Numbered from the stretch's first letter, positions 17,090 to 26,647 are shown. The stretch: DNA of 64,000 nucleotides from M30B19 sp041741535 (GCA_041741535.1 JBGSJV010000010.1:15091-79090), one strand, 5' to 3'. Notes: a model not told the origin generated them from the letters alone. A program made the numbers and translations.

Positions 17090-18790
17090 ATGACCTTACA
17101 TGACCCTCAAGGTCGCTGGTTGCCATCCGGCACTAGCATTCAGCGAAAGCTTGGGAAGTTGCTCGGCGCTGCAGCTTGTACTGGTGCCGCGTTGCTCTGC
17201 GGATCCGCATCCGCGCAGTTGCAAACTGTCGCCTTCGACGACTTCGAAGACCTGCATCCGACGATGGTACCATTTACGTTGCCAAGCAATGTTTATGCCG
17301 ATGGCACGGACTATTCGACACAGATTCGCATCGGAACATCGCGAGAATGGACGATTGATAACAGCCAGATGGGGAATCCGGTTGGAAGCTCCGCTGGTGG
17401 CGTTTGCCAGGAACCTGGTTACAACGGTTGGACCGCGATGGACGTTGCCTCGTGGACGGCCGAACAAGGCTCTCAGATCGGGCGCACCGCGTTGGGTTTG
17501 GCTAGCCGCAACACAGCTTTGGTGGCTGACCCTGATGCCTACTATGACTTTGACAGCCCTGGCCAACCTGGGGATGCCTACAACTCTTACATTAGCCGTA
17601 ACTACGATCTGACTGGCTACAATACGAGCACGTTAGAAATTTCTTTCGACTACGAATTTGCCATCGAAAACAACCAACGCGGAACCATCGAAGTTTCTTT
17701 TGACGGTGGAACTACGTGGCAGATGGTACTGGACTTGGTCAAGGGTGCGCTGCCCAACGACACAATCCTGCGGGGTCCGGGAACGTTTGTGGCTGGCACG
17801 CATTTCAACCCGACCAGCGATCAAATGTTGTTCCGAATTGGCTGCATTACGGCCAGCAACAACTGGTGGTTTGCCCTCGACAACGTCCACGTGACGACCG
17901 GCGACGGATTTGATGACTTGGAAGACTTCGAAGGTCTGACCATGGTCTCGTTCTTGAATCAAGCTCCGGGAGCGACCCCTCCAACCACCTCACGCTTCGA
18001 CGGGACTGATTTCACGAACAACATTCCCAATTGGACGATCGACAACAGCCAAATGGGTGGTTATTGCCGCGAACCAGGTTACGACGGATGGAACGCCATG
18101 GACGTCAAGTGCTGGGTGAATGAGCAAGGTGGTCAAGGTCGTTCACTATTGGACTTTGGCGATTTTGACATGAACGCCGCTTTGGTGGCAGATGGCGATG
18201 CGTTTTATGACTTTAGTTCGAATTTCACGAACGATGGTCCCGCACCGTCCAACTCGATGAACACTTATATCCAACGCGAATACGATCTGACGAGCTACGA
18301 CAATCGGACCGTACAGATCTCGTTGGAATATGAATTCTTGATCGAAAACCAACAACGAGGCACGATTGAAGCGTCGTTTGATGGTGGTCAAACTTGGGTC
18401 ATGCTCCGCGAGTTGGCTCAAGGTAGCAACCCAAATGACACCTTCTTGATTGACGCGCCGACCTTTGTGGCCAGCTCCGACTTCTATGCCCTACAGACGA
18501 AGAAGATGATTCTCCGTCTAGGCTATTTGGATGCGGGCAACAACTGGTGGATGGCTGTCGACAACGTCAAAGTTGAAGCGGAATTCATCACCTTTGTTCC
18601 GGGCGATGCCAATGATGACGGCGCCTTCGACTTTGGCGACTTGGAAGCCTTTGTCTTGGCGCTGACGGACCCTGATGGTTACGCCAGCCAATATCCCAAC
18701 GTCAATGTCAACGACGTTTTGGACTTCTACGGCGATGGCATTTTCGATTTTGGTGATATCGATGCCTTTATTGTAGCGCTGTTGGAATAA
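17090..18790 (+). CDS. Secreted protein with duplicated domain and dockerin-like C-terminus
   Basis: About 566 residues. A signal peptide (hydrophobic core LGKLLGAAACTGAALLCGSA) is followed by two homologous domains of about 220-230 residues, beginning 'YNGWTAMDVASW' and 'YDGWNAMDVKCW', each with 'ALVADPDAYYDF'/'ALVADGDAFYDF' and 'QRGTIE.SFDGG'. Their beta-rich character suggests jelly-roll carbohydrate-binding-like folds; the function is unknown. The C-terminus 'GDANDDGAFDFGDLEAFVLAL' is a dockerin type I-like calcium repeat (blocks GDANDDGAFDFG and YGDGIFDFGDIDAFIVALL), common in planctomycete exported proteins. Start ATG 17090 has GGGAG at 17077-17081. A PEP-CTERM gene follows. Confidence 0.75.
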   Translation: MTLHDPQGRWLPSGTSIQRKLGKLLGAAACTGAALLCGSASAQLQTVAFDDFEDLHPTMVPFTLPSNVYADGTDYSTQIRIGTSREWTIDNSQMGNPVGSSAGGVCQEPGYNGWTAMDVASWTAEQGSQIGRTALGLASRNTALVADPDAYYDFDSPGQPGDAYNSYISRNYDLTGYNTSTLEISFDYEFAIENNQRGTIEVSFDGGTTWQMVLDLVKGALPNDTILRGPGTFVAGTHFNPTSDQMLFRIGCITASNNWWFALDNVHVTTGDGFDDLEDFEGLTMVSFLNQAPGATPPTTSRFDGTDFTNNIPNWTIDNSQMGGYCREPGYDGWNAMDVKCWVNEQGGQGRSLLDFGDFDMNAALVADGDAFYDFSSNFTNDGPAPSNSMNTYIQREYDLTSYDNRTVQISLEYEFLIENQQRGTIEASFDGGQTWVMLRELAQGSNPNDTFLIDAPTFVASSDFYALQTKKMILRLGYLDAGNNWWMAVDNVKVEAEFITFVPGDANDDGAFDFGDLEAFVLALTDPDGYASQYPNVNVNDVLDFYGDGIFDFGDIDAFIVALLE

Positions 18791-18865
18791 GTTTCACGAG
18801 GCGACATCGTATCGGCGCGTGGCCAATGCGAGTTCCTATTTGTTCGAAAGAAAGAAGAGAGAAAA

Positions 18866-19480
18866 ATGAAAAAGACTGTTCTTGCCGTTCTGATTTTCCT
18901 GACGTCGATGTGTGTATCGACGGCCCAAGCAGATATCATCTTCAGCAGCAGCGGAACCGATCCGTTGGCGGGTGGTGATGTTACGGTTCAAGTGGGTCAA
19001 AGCTCGTCCGTGTTTGTGTGGGTGTCAACCGCACCGGCCCAAACCATGACCGGGATTTCGTTCAACGTTCTCAGTAGCCTGCCAGCAGTAGCTTCGGGCG
19101 TCTCCCACACGGTCCAGAATCCTGGACCACGTTGGAGCACGGTTCAAGCCGGTGCTGTAAACACCAATGGCAACTTATTGAACAATCACCGAGCGTTTTA
19201 CCTTCCAGGTCTAACCAATGGTACCGGTTTTTCGACCGGTGGATTGGACAACTTTGCCTTGCATAGCGAACTACAGTTCACTGCCAATGCCGTTGGCACG
19301 TCCAATCTAACGTTTACCGCGACAACCGCTGGTATTTCGTTCTTGGGTGTTGGTGGAAATCAGTGGAACAACGTGGTTAAGGGCACCGGCTCGATCAATG
19401 CCGTCCCGGAACCAGCGGCCGCGATGGTTCTGTTGGTTGGCGCAACGGGTTGGTTGGTATCACGCCGACGTCGTAGCTAA
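18866..19480 (+). CDS. PEP-CTERM surface protein
   Basis: 204 residues. A signal peptide 'MKKTVLAVLIFLTSMCVSTAQA' is followed by a beta-rich, Gly/Ser/Asn-rich middle of unknown fold. The C-terminus is the PEP-CTERM sorting signal: 'AVPEPAAAMVLLVG' (VPEP then hydrophobic helix) and the arginine cluster 'SRRRRS'. An exosortase would cut here and anchor the protein outside; no exosortase is in this window. The start is supported by GAAGAGAGAAAA just upstream. It is followed within 50 bases by a strong terminator, so it ends its transcription unit. Confidence 0.85.
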   Translation: MKKTVLAVLIFLTSMCVSTAQADIIFSSSGTDPLAGGDVTVQVGQSSSVFVWVSTAPAQTMTGISFNVLSSLPAVASGVSHTVQNPGPRWSTVQAGAVNTNGNLLNNHRAFYLPGLTNGTGFSTGGLDNFALHSELQFTANAVGTSNLTFTATTAGISFLGVGGNQWNNVVKGTGSINAVPEPAAAMVLLVGATGWLVSRRRRS

Positions 19481-19525
19481 TGAACGATGACTAAAACCAG
19501 AGACCGTCTGTCTGGTTAGATAAGT

Positions 19526-19562
19526 GACCCGCTCGTGATCGACCACGAGCGGGTCTTTTTTG
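19526..19562 (+). terminator. Rho-independent terminator after the PEP-CTERM gene
   Basis: Perfect 12-bp stem GACCCGCTCGTG (19526-19537) and CACGAGCGGGTC (19544-19555) with loop ATCGAC, then seven Ts (19556-19562). Confidence 0.9.
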
Positions 19563-19692
19563 TTTGCTGGCGACTTGTTAGTCGGTGACCACCGAATCTT
19601 CATCAAATATTGTGCAAAGCTTCATCGGTCTTTCAAGTGAAATGTCTATGATTTGCGATCGGGGCTTCAGGCGTGGTTTACAAGGAGTTCGC

Positions 19693-20175
19693 GTGAGGAT
19701 GCAGCATAGTCGATCCATGTTATTCGTCACGATGCTTGTTGGGTGTTTGCTTATCGGCGGCTGTGGTGGAGATCCTCCGCTCCATACGCTGAGTGGCAAA
19801 GTCACCTTAGGTGGCAAATCATACTCACGATTATTGGTTTACTTTCGCCCGATGGAGGGAAAGGTCAATCAATTTAACTTAGGCGTTGGCGAGACCGACG
19901 CTGCGGGCGTCCTGAGTCTGAGATCAACCGCAGGGATGGGCTTGGTCGCGGGAAAATATCGGGTTTCGTTTTCCTGCATGCAGCCGAAAAACAATCGAGC
20001 TGCGGAAAACATGAAGCCGGATGAGAAGCCCGACGACGATCGAAACATCCAAATGGAAGAATTGGTGCCAACACCTTACGACAACGAGACCAACGCCGAC
20101 ACCAGCCCGTTGGAATTCGAGGTGAAGCCAGGAATCGAGAACCTCTTCGAATTCGACATTCCGGTGAAATCGTAA
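19693..20175 (+). CDS. Carboxypeptidase regulatory-like lipoprotein (DUF1559 partner)
   Basis: About 160 residues. A short lipoprotein signal 'MLFVTMLVGCLLIGGCGGD' has lipobox IGGC. A transthyretin/carboxypeptidase-regulatory-like beta fold follows ('LSGKVTLGGKSYSRLLVYFRP', 'LSLRSTAGMGLVAGKYRVSF'; blocks shortened). This small lipoprotein is the usual companion of DUF1559 proteins in planctomycetes, and it lies 80 bases before one here, which suggests an operon and an outer-envelope role. GTG 19693 has AAGGAG five bases upstream; ATG 19699 is an equal alternative. The longer frame from 19585 overlaps the terminator region and lacks a signal peptide at its start. Confidence 0.72.
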   Translation: MRMQHSRSMLFVTMLVGCLLIGGCGGDPPLHTLSGKVTLGGKSYSRLLVYFRPMEGKVNQFNLGVGETDAAGVLSLRSTAGMGLVAGKYRVSFSCMQPKNNRAAENMKPDEKPDDDRNIQMEELVPTPYDNETNADTSPLEFEVKPGIENLFEFDIPVKS

Positions 20176-20255
20176 ATCGACACCGATGAATCGTTGGATT
20201 CGTAGCGAAAGCTGATGATACGAAAGATCTTGAAAATTTAGTGGAGAAGGAAAAG

Positions 20256-21362
20256 ATGAAGGAACGTAGAGTTCGGATGGGTTTCACGCTGGTTGAATTA
20301 CTAGTTGTGATTGCCATCATTGCTGTTTTGATGGGCCTACTGTTGCCAGCGGTGCAAATGGCGCGGGAAGCCGCTCGCCGAGCGTCCTGTGGTAACAAGC
20401 TGAAACAATTGGGTTTGGGAGTTCATAACTTTGCCTCCGCAAAAAGGGATCGGCTGCCGATGTTGGGCGAAGCCGAAGAAGGGGGGCATTGGACAGCCTT
20501 TCTCTTGCCGTATATGGAGCAAGACAACGTCTACCAAGCCCTGACGTTTGGGTCCACCGATTGGGCGCGAAACGCGGCTTGGAGTAATCCTTCGATCACC
20601 TCCAGTGATCCGATCGAACGACAAATCGCGGCCTGCCACTTGTCGGTCGACACATTCCGCTGCCCTTCGTCGATTCATGTTGGTCCGATTTTCGATGCTT
20701 CGACCTACATCCCACCGTGGTTTGTCGCTGCCCGGCAGCCAGCCAACTATTTGGGAGTTGTCACGGGTACACAGCCGCACGATTGGAAGCCAGCATCCGG
20801 GTGGGGTGCGCCGACACGCCCTACGTGGGGAAGCGGGAACGTCACCAAGGGTCACTGGGAACTCGACGGAGCCTTTGGGACTCGCCCACGCGGCGTTTCG
20901 GGAGTTGAGAATCGCGTGCCAGTCGGTGGTGTCACGGGCTACCGTTATTCCGACGTTGTGGATGGTCTGTCGAACACGCTGATCATCGGCGAAGCAGAGT
21001 CGGATCCAGAATTGGCCTCGCAATCTTCAACCCGCGAATTACCAAACTCCGGTCGCAAAGATCATTGGGCCATCGGTGGCGATGACTTTGATAACTGGGA
21101 AGGCACCGATTGGTCCGAAATGGGCGGGTCAACCGCCGTGGCAATCAACTATCGAAAGCCAACTTCAACGCTGAGCCCGTTGGCTCGCGACGGAAACCTA
21201 GAATGGGGCGCGTACGAAGTGAGCTTCGGTAGCAATCATACCGGTGGTGCGCAGTTCTGCTTGGGTGATGGTTCGGTCAAGTATTTGTCCGAAGAAATCG
21301 ACCCAGCAGTTTTAAGTGCCTACGGAACCCGCGCCGGCTCGGAAGCCGTTTCACTGGAGTAA
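20256..21362 (+). CDS. DUF1559 prepilin-like protein
   Basis: About 368 residues. The N-terminus is a type IV prepilin signal: 'GFTLVELLVVIAIIAVLMGL', with Gly before Phe and Glu at +5, then the DUF1559 signature (LLPAVQMAREAARRASC, NKLKQLGLGVHNF). The C-terminus has the family's 'NHTGGAQFCLGDGSVKYLSE' end motif. DUF1559 proteins are made in large numbers by planctomycetes and are presumed surface pseudopilins or pseudopilus substrates; their exact role is unknown. Start ATG 20256 has GGAGAAGGA immediately upstream, making GTG 20241 unlikely. It ends 36 bases before a strong terminator. Confidence 0.88.
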   Translation: MKERRVRMGFTLVELLVVIAIIAVLMGLLLPAVQMAREAARRASCGNKLKQLGLGVHNFASAKRDRLPMLGEAEEGGHWTAFLLPYMEQDNVYQALTFGSTDWARNAAWSNPSITSSDPIERQIAACHLSVDTFRCPSSIHVGPIFDASTYIPPWFVAARQPANYLGVVTGTQPHDWKPASGWGAPTRPTWGSGNVTKGHWELDGAFGTRPRGVSGVENRVPVGGVTGYRYSDVVDGLSNTLIIGEAESDPELASQSSTRELPNSGRKDHWAIGGDDFDNWEGTDWSEMGGSTAVAINYRKPTSTLSPLARDGNLEWGAYEVSFGSNHTGGAQFCLGDGSVKYLSEEIDPAVLSAYGTRAGSEAVSLE

Positions 21363-21398
21363 TCACTCGAACAGGTTCCTCCTATTACCCAAAAACGT

Positions 21399-21437
21399 AA
21401 CGCTCGCTTTCACACAACTGAAAGCGAGCGTTTTTTG
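21399..21437 (+). terminator. Rho-independent terminator after the DUF1559 gene
   Basis: 14-bp stem AACGCTCGCTTTCA (21399-21412) and TGAAAGCGAGCGTT (21419-21432) with loop CACAAC, then a T-run to about 21436. It is positioned to stop the lipoprotein/DUF1559 transcript. Confidence 0.88.
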
Positions 21438-21467
21438 TTTCCACCGAATCAAGCAACCAACCTAGAT

Positions 21468-22034
21468 TTAGATCGCGGTTTGCGCCGCGCGAACTTCTTG
21501 CAAAAGCTCAACGAACGATTCGATGCTGGGCATCAGAGCTGTGGGATCCTTGGCCAAGTCATCCCAGCGCCGCAAACGGAGCGCCTGTTGATAGTACTCG
21601 TGTTGTTCGAACAACACTTGCTCGCTGGTCGTCATGGGCCCTCCTTGGTCAAAATAGCTTTTCAACGAAGTAGGTGAGAGTTTGTCGCAGTAACTGGGGT
21701 CCACAGAACAAAGGTAACGCTTGGCGGCCACATGCAATTGGACGGGTTCGGCAACCTGCTTGCCAAAATGTTCATGCAGCCAAGCATACGCGAGGTTCTC
21801 GTGCTGATCGTCGTAATTTTGTGAGTCGTCGGTGGGCAACGGCGTATGCCCCAAGATATGTCCCACATCATGCAACAGTGCTGCGACAACCAACGCGGGT
21901 TCCGCTTGTTCCTGTTGGGCCAAGACGGCGGTTTGAATCGCGTGTTGCATTTGCGTCACAGCTTCGGACCCATAAAGTTCTGCGCCCCGCTGCCGAAACA
22001 ACTCGACGATTTGCTGAACAACATCGGTGCTCAT
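21468..22034 (-). CDS. PhnZ-like HD-domain oxygenase (phosphonate catabolism type)
   Basis: 188 residues. The sequence fits the HDIG-type 'phosphonate degradation' group represented by PhnZ, a diiron oxygenase that cleaves a hydroxylated aminoethylphosphonate. Visible ligand and pocket residues: Tyr21 and Glu24 in 'ELYGSEAV', His31 in 'MQHAIQ', His55-Asp56 in 'ALLHDVGH', His in 'DDQHENLAY', and 'HVAAKRYL' with a conserved Lys. The spacing matches PhnZ with an offset of about three residues. TmpB-type enzymes look the same and act on trimethylated substrate. No PhnY-like partner is adjacent, so the gene stands alone. It is convergent with the DUF1559 unit. Confidence 0.8.
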   Translation of the reverse strand: MSTDVVQQIVELFRQRGAELYGSEAVTQMQHAIQTAVLAQQEQAEPALVVAALLHDVGHILGHTPLPTDDSQNYDDQHENLAYAWLHEHFGKQVAEPVQLHVAAKRYLCSVDPSYCDKLSPTSLKSYFDQGGPMTTSEQVLFEQHEYYQQALRLRRWDDLAKDPTALMPSIESFVELLQEVRAAQTAI

Positions 22035-22808
22035 TTTTTGGCGGACTCCTTCTCACTTCAGATGAAACGAACGATCTACCCTGTTTGGGACTCGTATTGT
22101 CCCGGAATTCGCGAACCTCTGTCAAACGCCTTCCGGTATAATTATCTTCACACAAGCTTGAGCCCCAAAACGCGACGTTAACTGCGAAGCGATTGATGAG
22201 AAATGACCATTGAAAAATGCCAATCCATCTCCAAAAGTTCCTGCGCGCGGCGAGCGGGAACCTCGACGGCGGGCACATTTTGAATTTCTCATTCTTCAAT
22301 GATCCAAATTCCATATTCCTGCAGCGGGGGGATTCCATCGGGCGAATCGAACCGAGTATCCGATTACTCGCGCCGCCGTGTGGTCTCCGTTGTTCCCTTT
22401 TGTCGGCTGTCGTGGGGGAGACGGAGCGGGGTTGAAGGGGGATTGGATTTGGGCCTTCGTGGGGCCCCGAAACGCTTGGCGGCACGAGGTGGGTTGGATT
22501 CTCGCCCAATCGCGTTTTTCTAACCGGGTAAACCCTCCGGCTCATCGTGGCTCATCGATTCCTTTGCATGGCGTTATTCGGGGAAAGTCGGGACGCAATC
22601 AAATGCAAAACCGGCTTGAAAGAGGCCTACCCTCCCAGATCCATGCGGGCGATTGCGGATATGGTCCGCGTTTTCGACTAAAATCCGGTTACACTCTGTT
22701 CATTAGCGGCGTCGTGGCTAGAATTTGAGTCGGCGCTGCACCACGGAGCAACACGTTGACGGTCTGACTTGCCCTTTCCTAAATATGAGCCACCAAACGC
22801 GATTAGCC
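22035..22808. other. Intergenic region with a decayed family B repeat
   Basis: No gene is supported over about 770 bases. Around 22190-22330 lies a decayed family B copy in reverse sense: TTGAATTTCTCATTCTTCAATGATCCAA recalls the AT-rich section of the copies at 1-500 and 57200-57310 (blocks TTGAATTTCTCATTCTTCAA). The rest is GC-rich with G-runs around 22325-22345 and 22420-22445 and has no obvious coding pattern. The leader of the small acidic gene lies at its right end. Confidence 0.55.
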
Positions 22809-23105
22809 ATGTCTGTAAACCAATATGATGACAATTTTGAAAATTTTGATATCGAAGACTTCGATGAGGACTTTGACGAAGACTTTGAGGCCGAAGTTGC
22901 CGGTGAGTACGAACTGGAAAACAGCGAATATCAGGATTTCGACGACCCCAGCATGATCCCAACGGTCGATTTCTGCGGCGAATCGGACGATGAAGAGGAA
23001 CCGGTCGCGATCGCTGAGGATCAGGAACCGGCGGCTGACGACAGCCCCGAAGCCGAACCTGGCGAATCTTCGAAGTCGAAACCGGGCAAAAAAACCGGCA
23101 AGTAG
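22809..23105 (+). CDS. Small highly acidic hypothetical protein upstream of ileS
   Basis: About 98 residues, rich in Asp and Glu. The N-terminus alternates acidic and aromatic residues ('NFENFDIEDFDEDFDEDFEAE'; key block ENFDIEDFDEDF). The C-terminus is basic and low-complexity (KSKPGKKTGK). I know no family for it. A small acidic protein with this N-terminal pattern appears to be retained in planctomycetes, but this is from memory of the style, not a search. It precedes ileS by 41 bases and may share its transcript. Start 22809 (ATG) is chosen for the compact acidic N-terminus; ATG 22785 is an alternative. Neither has a clear Shine-Dalgarno. Confidence 0.55.
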   Translation: MSVNQYDDNFENFDIEDFDEDFDEDFEAEVAGEYELENSEYQDFDDPSMIPTVDFCGESDDEEEPVAIAEDQEPAADDSPEAEPGESSKSKPGKKTGK

Positions 23106-23146
23106 GCAAGATCCGCCCGTTCGTAGGATAAAGGAAGTCCCCGGCG

Positions 23147-26100
23147 ATGTTTCGCAAAATCTCGAATCAAGTTTCGTTTCCCGAACTCGAAAAACGGATT
23201 CTGGCGTTTTGGAAAGATCAGCGGATCTACGACCAATCGCTACGGCGTAGGGAAGGCGCACCCAGCTTTGTGTTCTTCGAGGGTCCGCCCACCGCTAATG
23301 GGATGCCCCATCCCGGCCACTGTTTGACCCGGGCGATCAAAGACGTTTTCCCTCGTTACCGGACCATGCGCGGCGATTATTGCCAACGCAAAGCCGGTTG
23401 GGACACGCACGGGTTACCGGTCGAAATGGAAGTCTGCAAGGAACTGGGAATCCACTCGAAAGAGGACATTGAAAACTACGGTGTCGAGCCATTTATCCAG
23501 AAATGCCAACAAAGTGTTTGGCGGTACATGCGGAAGTGGGAAGAACTGACCGAACGCCTAGGCTTTTGGATTCATCTCGACCAGGCTTACGTGACCTACC
23601 ATCAATCGTTCGTCGAGTCCGTGTGGTGGTCGCTCAAAACGCTCTTTGATCGTGGCGACTTGTATCAAGGGCACAAGATCGTGTGGTGGTGGGCCCAAGG
23701 CGGTACAGCCTTGTCCAGTGGCGAAGTCGGCGATGGCTATCGCGAGGTCGCCGACCCCAGCGTCTATGTTTGTTTTCCCTTGCTGGATCGACCGAACACT
23801 TCGTTGCTCGTTTGGACGACCACACCGTGGACCTTGCCCTCGAACCAATACGCCGCTGTCGGCTTGGACATTGCTTATGCAACGGTTGTCGACGCCGACA
23901 GCGGGCAACGTCTGATCATCGCTGCCGACTTGGTGGAAAGCCTGGCGAAGAAACGCAAGACCGAGTTGACCATCGAGTCCACTTGCACGGGTCGTGATCT
24001 GGTTGGTTTGCGTTATCGTCCGCCGTTCGATTATTTCTACTCCCAGTATGGCGATGCGACGGGCACGTTGAACTCCGGTGAACAAGTTGCGTTGTATTGG
24101 CGAGTGTTGGCGGGAGATTTTGTGACGACCTCCAGCGGTACAGGGCTAGTTCACCAAGCGCCCGCGTTTGGCGAAGTCGACCACGAAGTTCTGGTTGCCG
24201 AACAAGCTCGGTTTGTTGCGGGGCAGCAACCGCAACTGTTTTGTCCCGTCTCCTCCGACGGCAAGTTCACTGCGGAAGTGCCAGACTTTCAAGGCCAATG
24301 GGTCAAGGATGCGGATAAATCCATTATTCGGCTGCTGAAGGAACGCGAAGTTCTCTGGTTCCAAGAGCAATATTTACACGACTATCCGTTCTGTTGGCGA
24401 GCCGATAAAGATCCGCTGATTCAATACCCGCGTCGCAGTTGGTTCATTCGTACGACGAAGTATCGCGACCAGATGTTGGCCAACAACGAAAAGATCAACT
24501 GGTTGCCCGATCATATCAAAAATGGTCGCTTCGGGAATTTCTTGGCGGACAACGTGGACTGGGCTCTGAGTCGCGAACGGTTTTGGGGGACGCCGCTGCC
24601 GATTTGGGTTTGTTCGGAAACGGGCCAAATGGAACCCATGGGCAACTATTCGGAACTGTTGACCAAGCCAGGCCTCACCGGCACGGAAGTTTGGGAAGCG
24701 GCGAAGGCCGCGAATCCGAACCTGCCCGAAGACCTGAAGGTCCACAAACCTTACATCGACGCCCTGACGTACGACTCGCCGTTTGCGGCGGGGGCGCGCA
24801 TGCAGCGAGTCACGGAAGTGATCGACTGTTGGTACGACTCCGGCGCGATGCCATTTGCTCAATGGGGGTATCCACAGACGGGTGCCAACGAGTTTGTGAA
24901 GCAATTCCCGGCTCATTTTATTTCGGAAGCCTTGGACCAAACTCGCGGTTGGTTTTATTCTTTGACGGCCATCAGCACGATGCTGTTTGGACCGAAATTA
25001 GATTCGTCAACAGATGCCGTGAGCGCGGTCAATGAATCGGTGCCCACAGCCTATCCACATCCGTTTCGCAATTGCATCGTGCTGGGCTTGATGCTGAGCG
25101 AATGGTGGGAAAGCAAAGATGGAAAGCAGTTGCGTCTCAACGAAGACGACGCCCGACGGGATTTAGGCGCCGGGTTCACACACCACGTCGGCAAGATGTC
25201 GAAACAGAAGCGAAACTATCGCGAGCCCTTCGAGATCTTCGACAACTACGGCGCGGACGTCTTGCGTTGGTACTTCTTTGCCACTCAAGCACCGTGGAAC
25301 TCGATCAACTACAGCGAACAGGCGATCAAGAACAGCATCCCGGAATTCATGCTGCGGCTGTGGAATACATACTCGTTCTTCTGCGAGTACGCGGTGATCG
25401 ACGGCTTCAGTCCTGCCAACGGATTATTGGGCTTGGAACTTTCGGGTTCCAGTCAGTCGCTGGACTTGTTCAGCTTGGATCATCAGGGTTTAAGCCAACT
25501 GCCGGGTTACACACCCATTGCGGAACGCGGCGAACTGGATCGCTGGATCATAAGCGAACTCCATCAGATGTTGGAGGTCGTGGTGGCCGCGATGGATCGG
25601 TTTGAAAACTACCCGGCCGCGCAAGCGATCAACCAATTCTTGGACTCGCTCAGCAATTGGTACGTTCGCCGGAGTCGCGATCGATTTTGGTCCAGCGAGC
25701 CTTTGGAAGGGGCGAAGCTAGAAGCTTATTGGACGTTGTTCGAATGTTTGGTGACGCTCAACAAGGCGATTGCACCCTTCGTGCCGTTTGTCGCGGACGA
25801 GTTGTGGAGCAACTTGGCGGGCGTGTTTGATGGTCAAGCCGCGATCAGCGTGCACTTGACGGATTTCCCAACGGCCGATTCCGCATTGGTCGATCGCGAA
25901 ATGTCGCAGCGGATGGAAATCCTGCGCGAGATTGCCTCGTTGGGCTTGCGGGCTCGGACGGAAGCGAAACTACGAGTCCGTCAACCGTTGGCCAAAGTGG
26001 AGGTGGTGCTAAATAGCGACCAACACTTGGCATGGTTGGAAAGTCATCGCGAGATTTTGCAAGGTGAACTAAACGTCAAGTCCGTGCATTTTACCACGTC

Positions 26101-26647
26101 GGGCCGCGAGTACGTGAACTACGAAGTGATTCCCAACTTCCCGCGGTTGGGGCCACGTTATGGCAAGTCATTGCCGCAGATCAAGGCTCATTTGAATCAA
26201 GGGTCCGGTGCGGAGTTCTTGGAACAGCTACAAACTCAAGGCGCGATCCGATTTATGCTTGGCGAGCAATCGGTGGAGTTGACCGCCGATGATGTTCAAG
26301 TTCGTTTGAACGCGAAACCCGGTTGGGCAGCAGCGCAAGGACGGACCTGTGTCGTGGTCCTAGCCACCGAGTTGGACGGGGCGTTGATTCAAGAAGGGCA
26401 AGCCAATGACGTGGTTCGCTTGATTCAAAATCGCCGCAAAGAGATGGGGCTAGAATACACCGACCGGATCCGTATCGGCTTAGTGACGTCGGATTCGGCC
26501 CTGGGGCAAGCCATGGCCACTTGGCGCGACCACATCGCCAGCGAGACGCTTGCGGTGGAAGTACAGTGGAACTCCCTGGAAGGCGTCCCGCCACAAGCCT
26601 GCGTCATTGAATCGGTGGAACTGACCGTTTTTGTCCAGAAGGCGTAG
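23147..26647 (+). CDS. ileS: Isoleucyl-tRNA synthetase
   Basis: 1166 residues, class Ia synthetase that charges tRNA-Ile. The HIGH motif appears as 'NGMPHPGH', the KMSKS motif as 'KMSKQKRN', and the editing CP1 domain lies between (about residues 190-400). The anticodon-binding domain starts near 'DRWIISELHQML'. The length and sequence fit the long bacterial/eukaryotic-like type 2 IleRS. The position where many IleRS proteins read 'CPRCGTALS' here reads 'WWWAQGGTALSSGEV', so that zinc-knuckle pair is missing. ATG 23147 has AAAGGAAG upstream. It is preceded by the small acidic gene. Confidence 0.95.
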   Translation: MFRKISNQVSFPELEKRILAFWKDQRIYDQSLRRREGAPSFVFFEGPPTANGMPHPGHCLTRAIKDVFPRYRTMRGDYCQRKAGWDTHGLPVEMEVCKELGIHSKEDIENYGVEPFIQKCQQSVWRYMRKWEELTERLGFWIHLDQAYVTYHQSFVESVWWSLKTLFDRGDLYQGHKIVWWWAQGGTALSSGEVGDGYREVADPSVYVCFPLLDRPNTSLLVWTTTPWTLPSNQYAAVGLDIAYATVVDADSGQRLIIAADLVESLAKKRKTELTIESTCTGRDLVGLRYRPPFDYFYSQYGDATGTLNSGEQVALYWRVLAGDFVTTSSGTGLVHQAPAFGEVDHEVLVAEQARFVAGQQPQLFCPVSSDGKFTAEVPDFQGQWVKDADKSIIRLLKEREVLWFQEQYLHDYPFCWRADKDPLIQYPRRSWFIRTTKYRDQMLANNEKINWLPDHIKNGRFGNFLADNVDWALSRERFWGTPLPIWVCSETGQMEPMGNYSELLTKPGLTGTEVWEAAKAANPNLPEDLKVHKPYIDALTYDSPFAAGARMQRVTEVIDCWYDSGAMPFAQWGYPQTGANEFVKQFPAHFISEALDQTRGWFYSLTAISTMLFGPKLDSSTDAVSAVNESVPTAYPHPFRNCIVLGLMLSEWWESKDGKQLRLNEDDARRDLGAGFTHHVGKMSKQKRNYREPFEIFDNYGADVLRWYFFATQAPWNSINYSEQAIKNSIPEFMLRLWNTYSFFCEYAVIDGFSPANGLLGLELSGSSQSLDLFSLDHQGLSQLPGYTPIAERGELDRWIISELHQMLEVVVAAMDRFENYPAAQAINQFLDSLSNWYVRRSRDRFWSSEPLEGAKLEAYWTLFECLVTLNKAIAPFVPFVADELWSNLAGVFDGQAAISVHLTDFPTADSALVDREMSQRMEILREIASLGLRARTEAKLRVRQPLAKVEVVLNSDQHLAWLESHREILQGELNVKSVHFTTSGREYVNYEVIPNFPRLGPRYGKSLPQIKAHLNQGSGAEFLEQLQTQGAIRFMLGEQSVELTADDVQVRLNAKPGWAAAQGRTCVVVLATELDGALIQEGQANDVVRLIQNRRKEMGLEYTDRIRIGLVTSDSALGQAMATWRDHIASETLAVEVQWNSLEGVPPQACVIESVELTVFVQKA

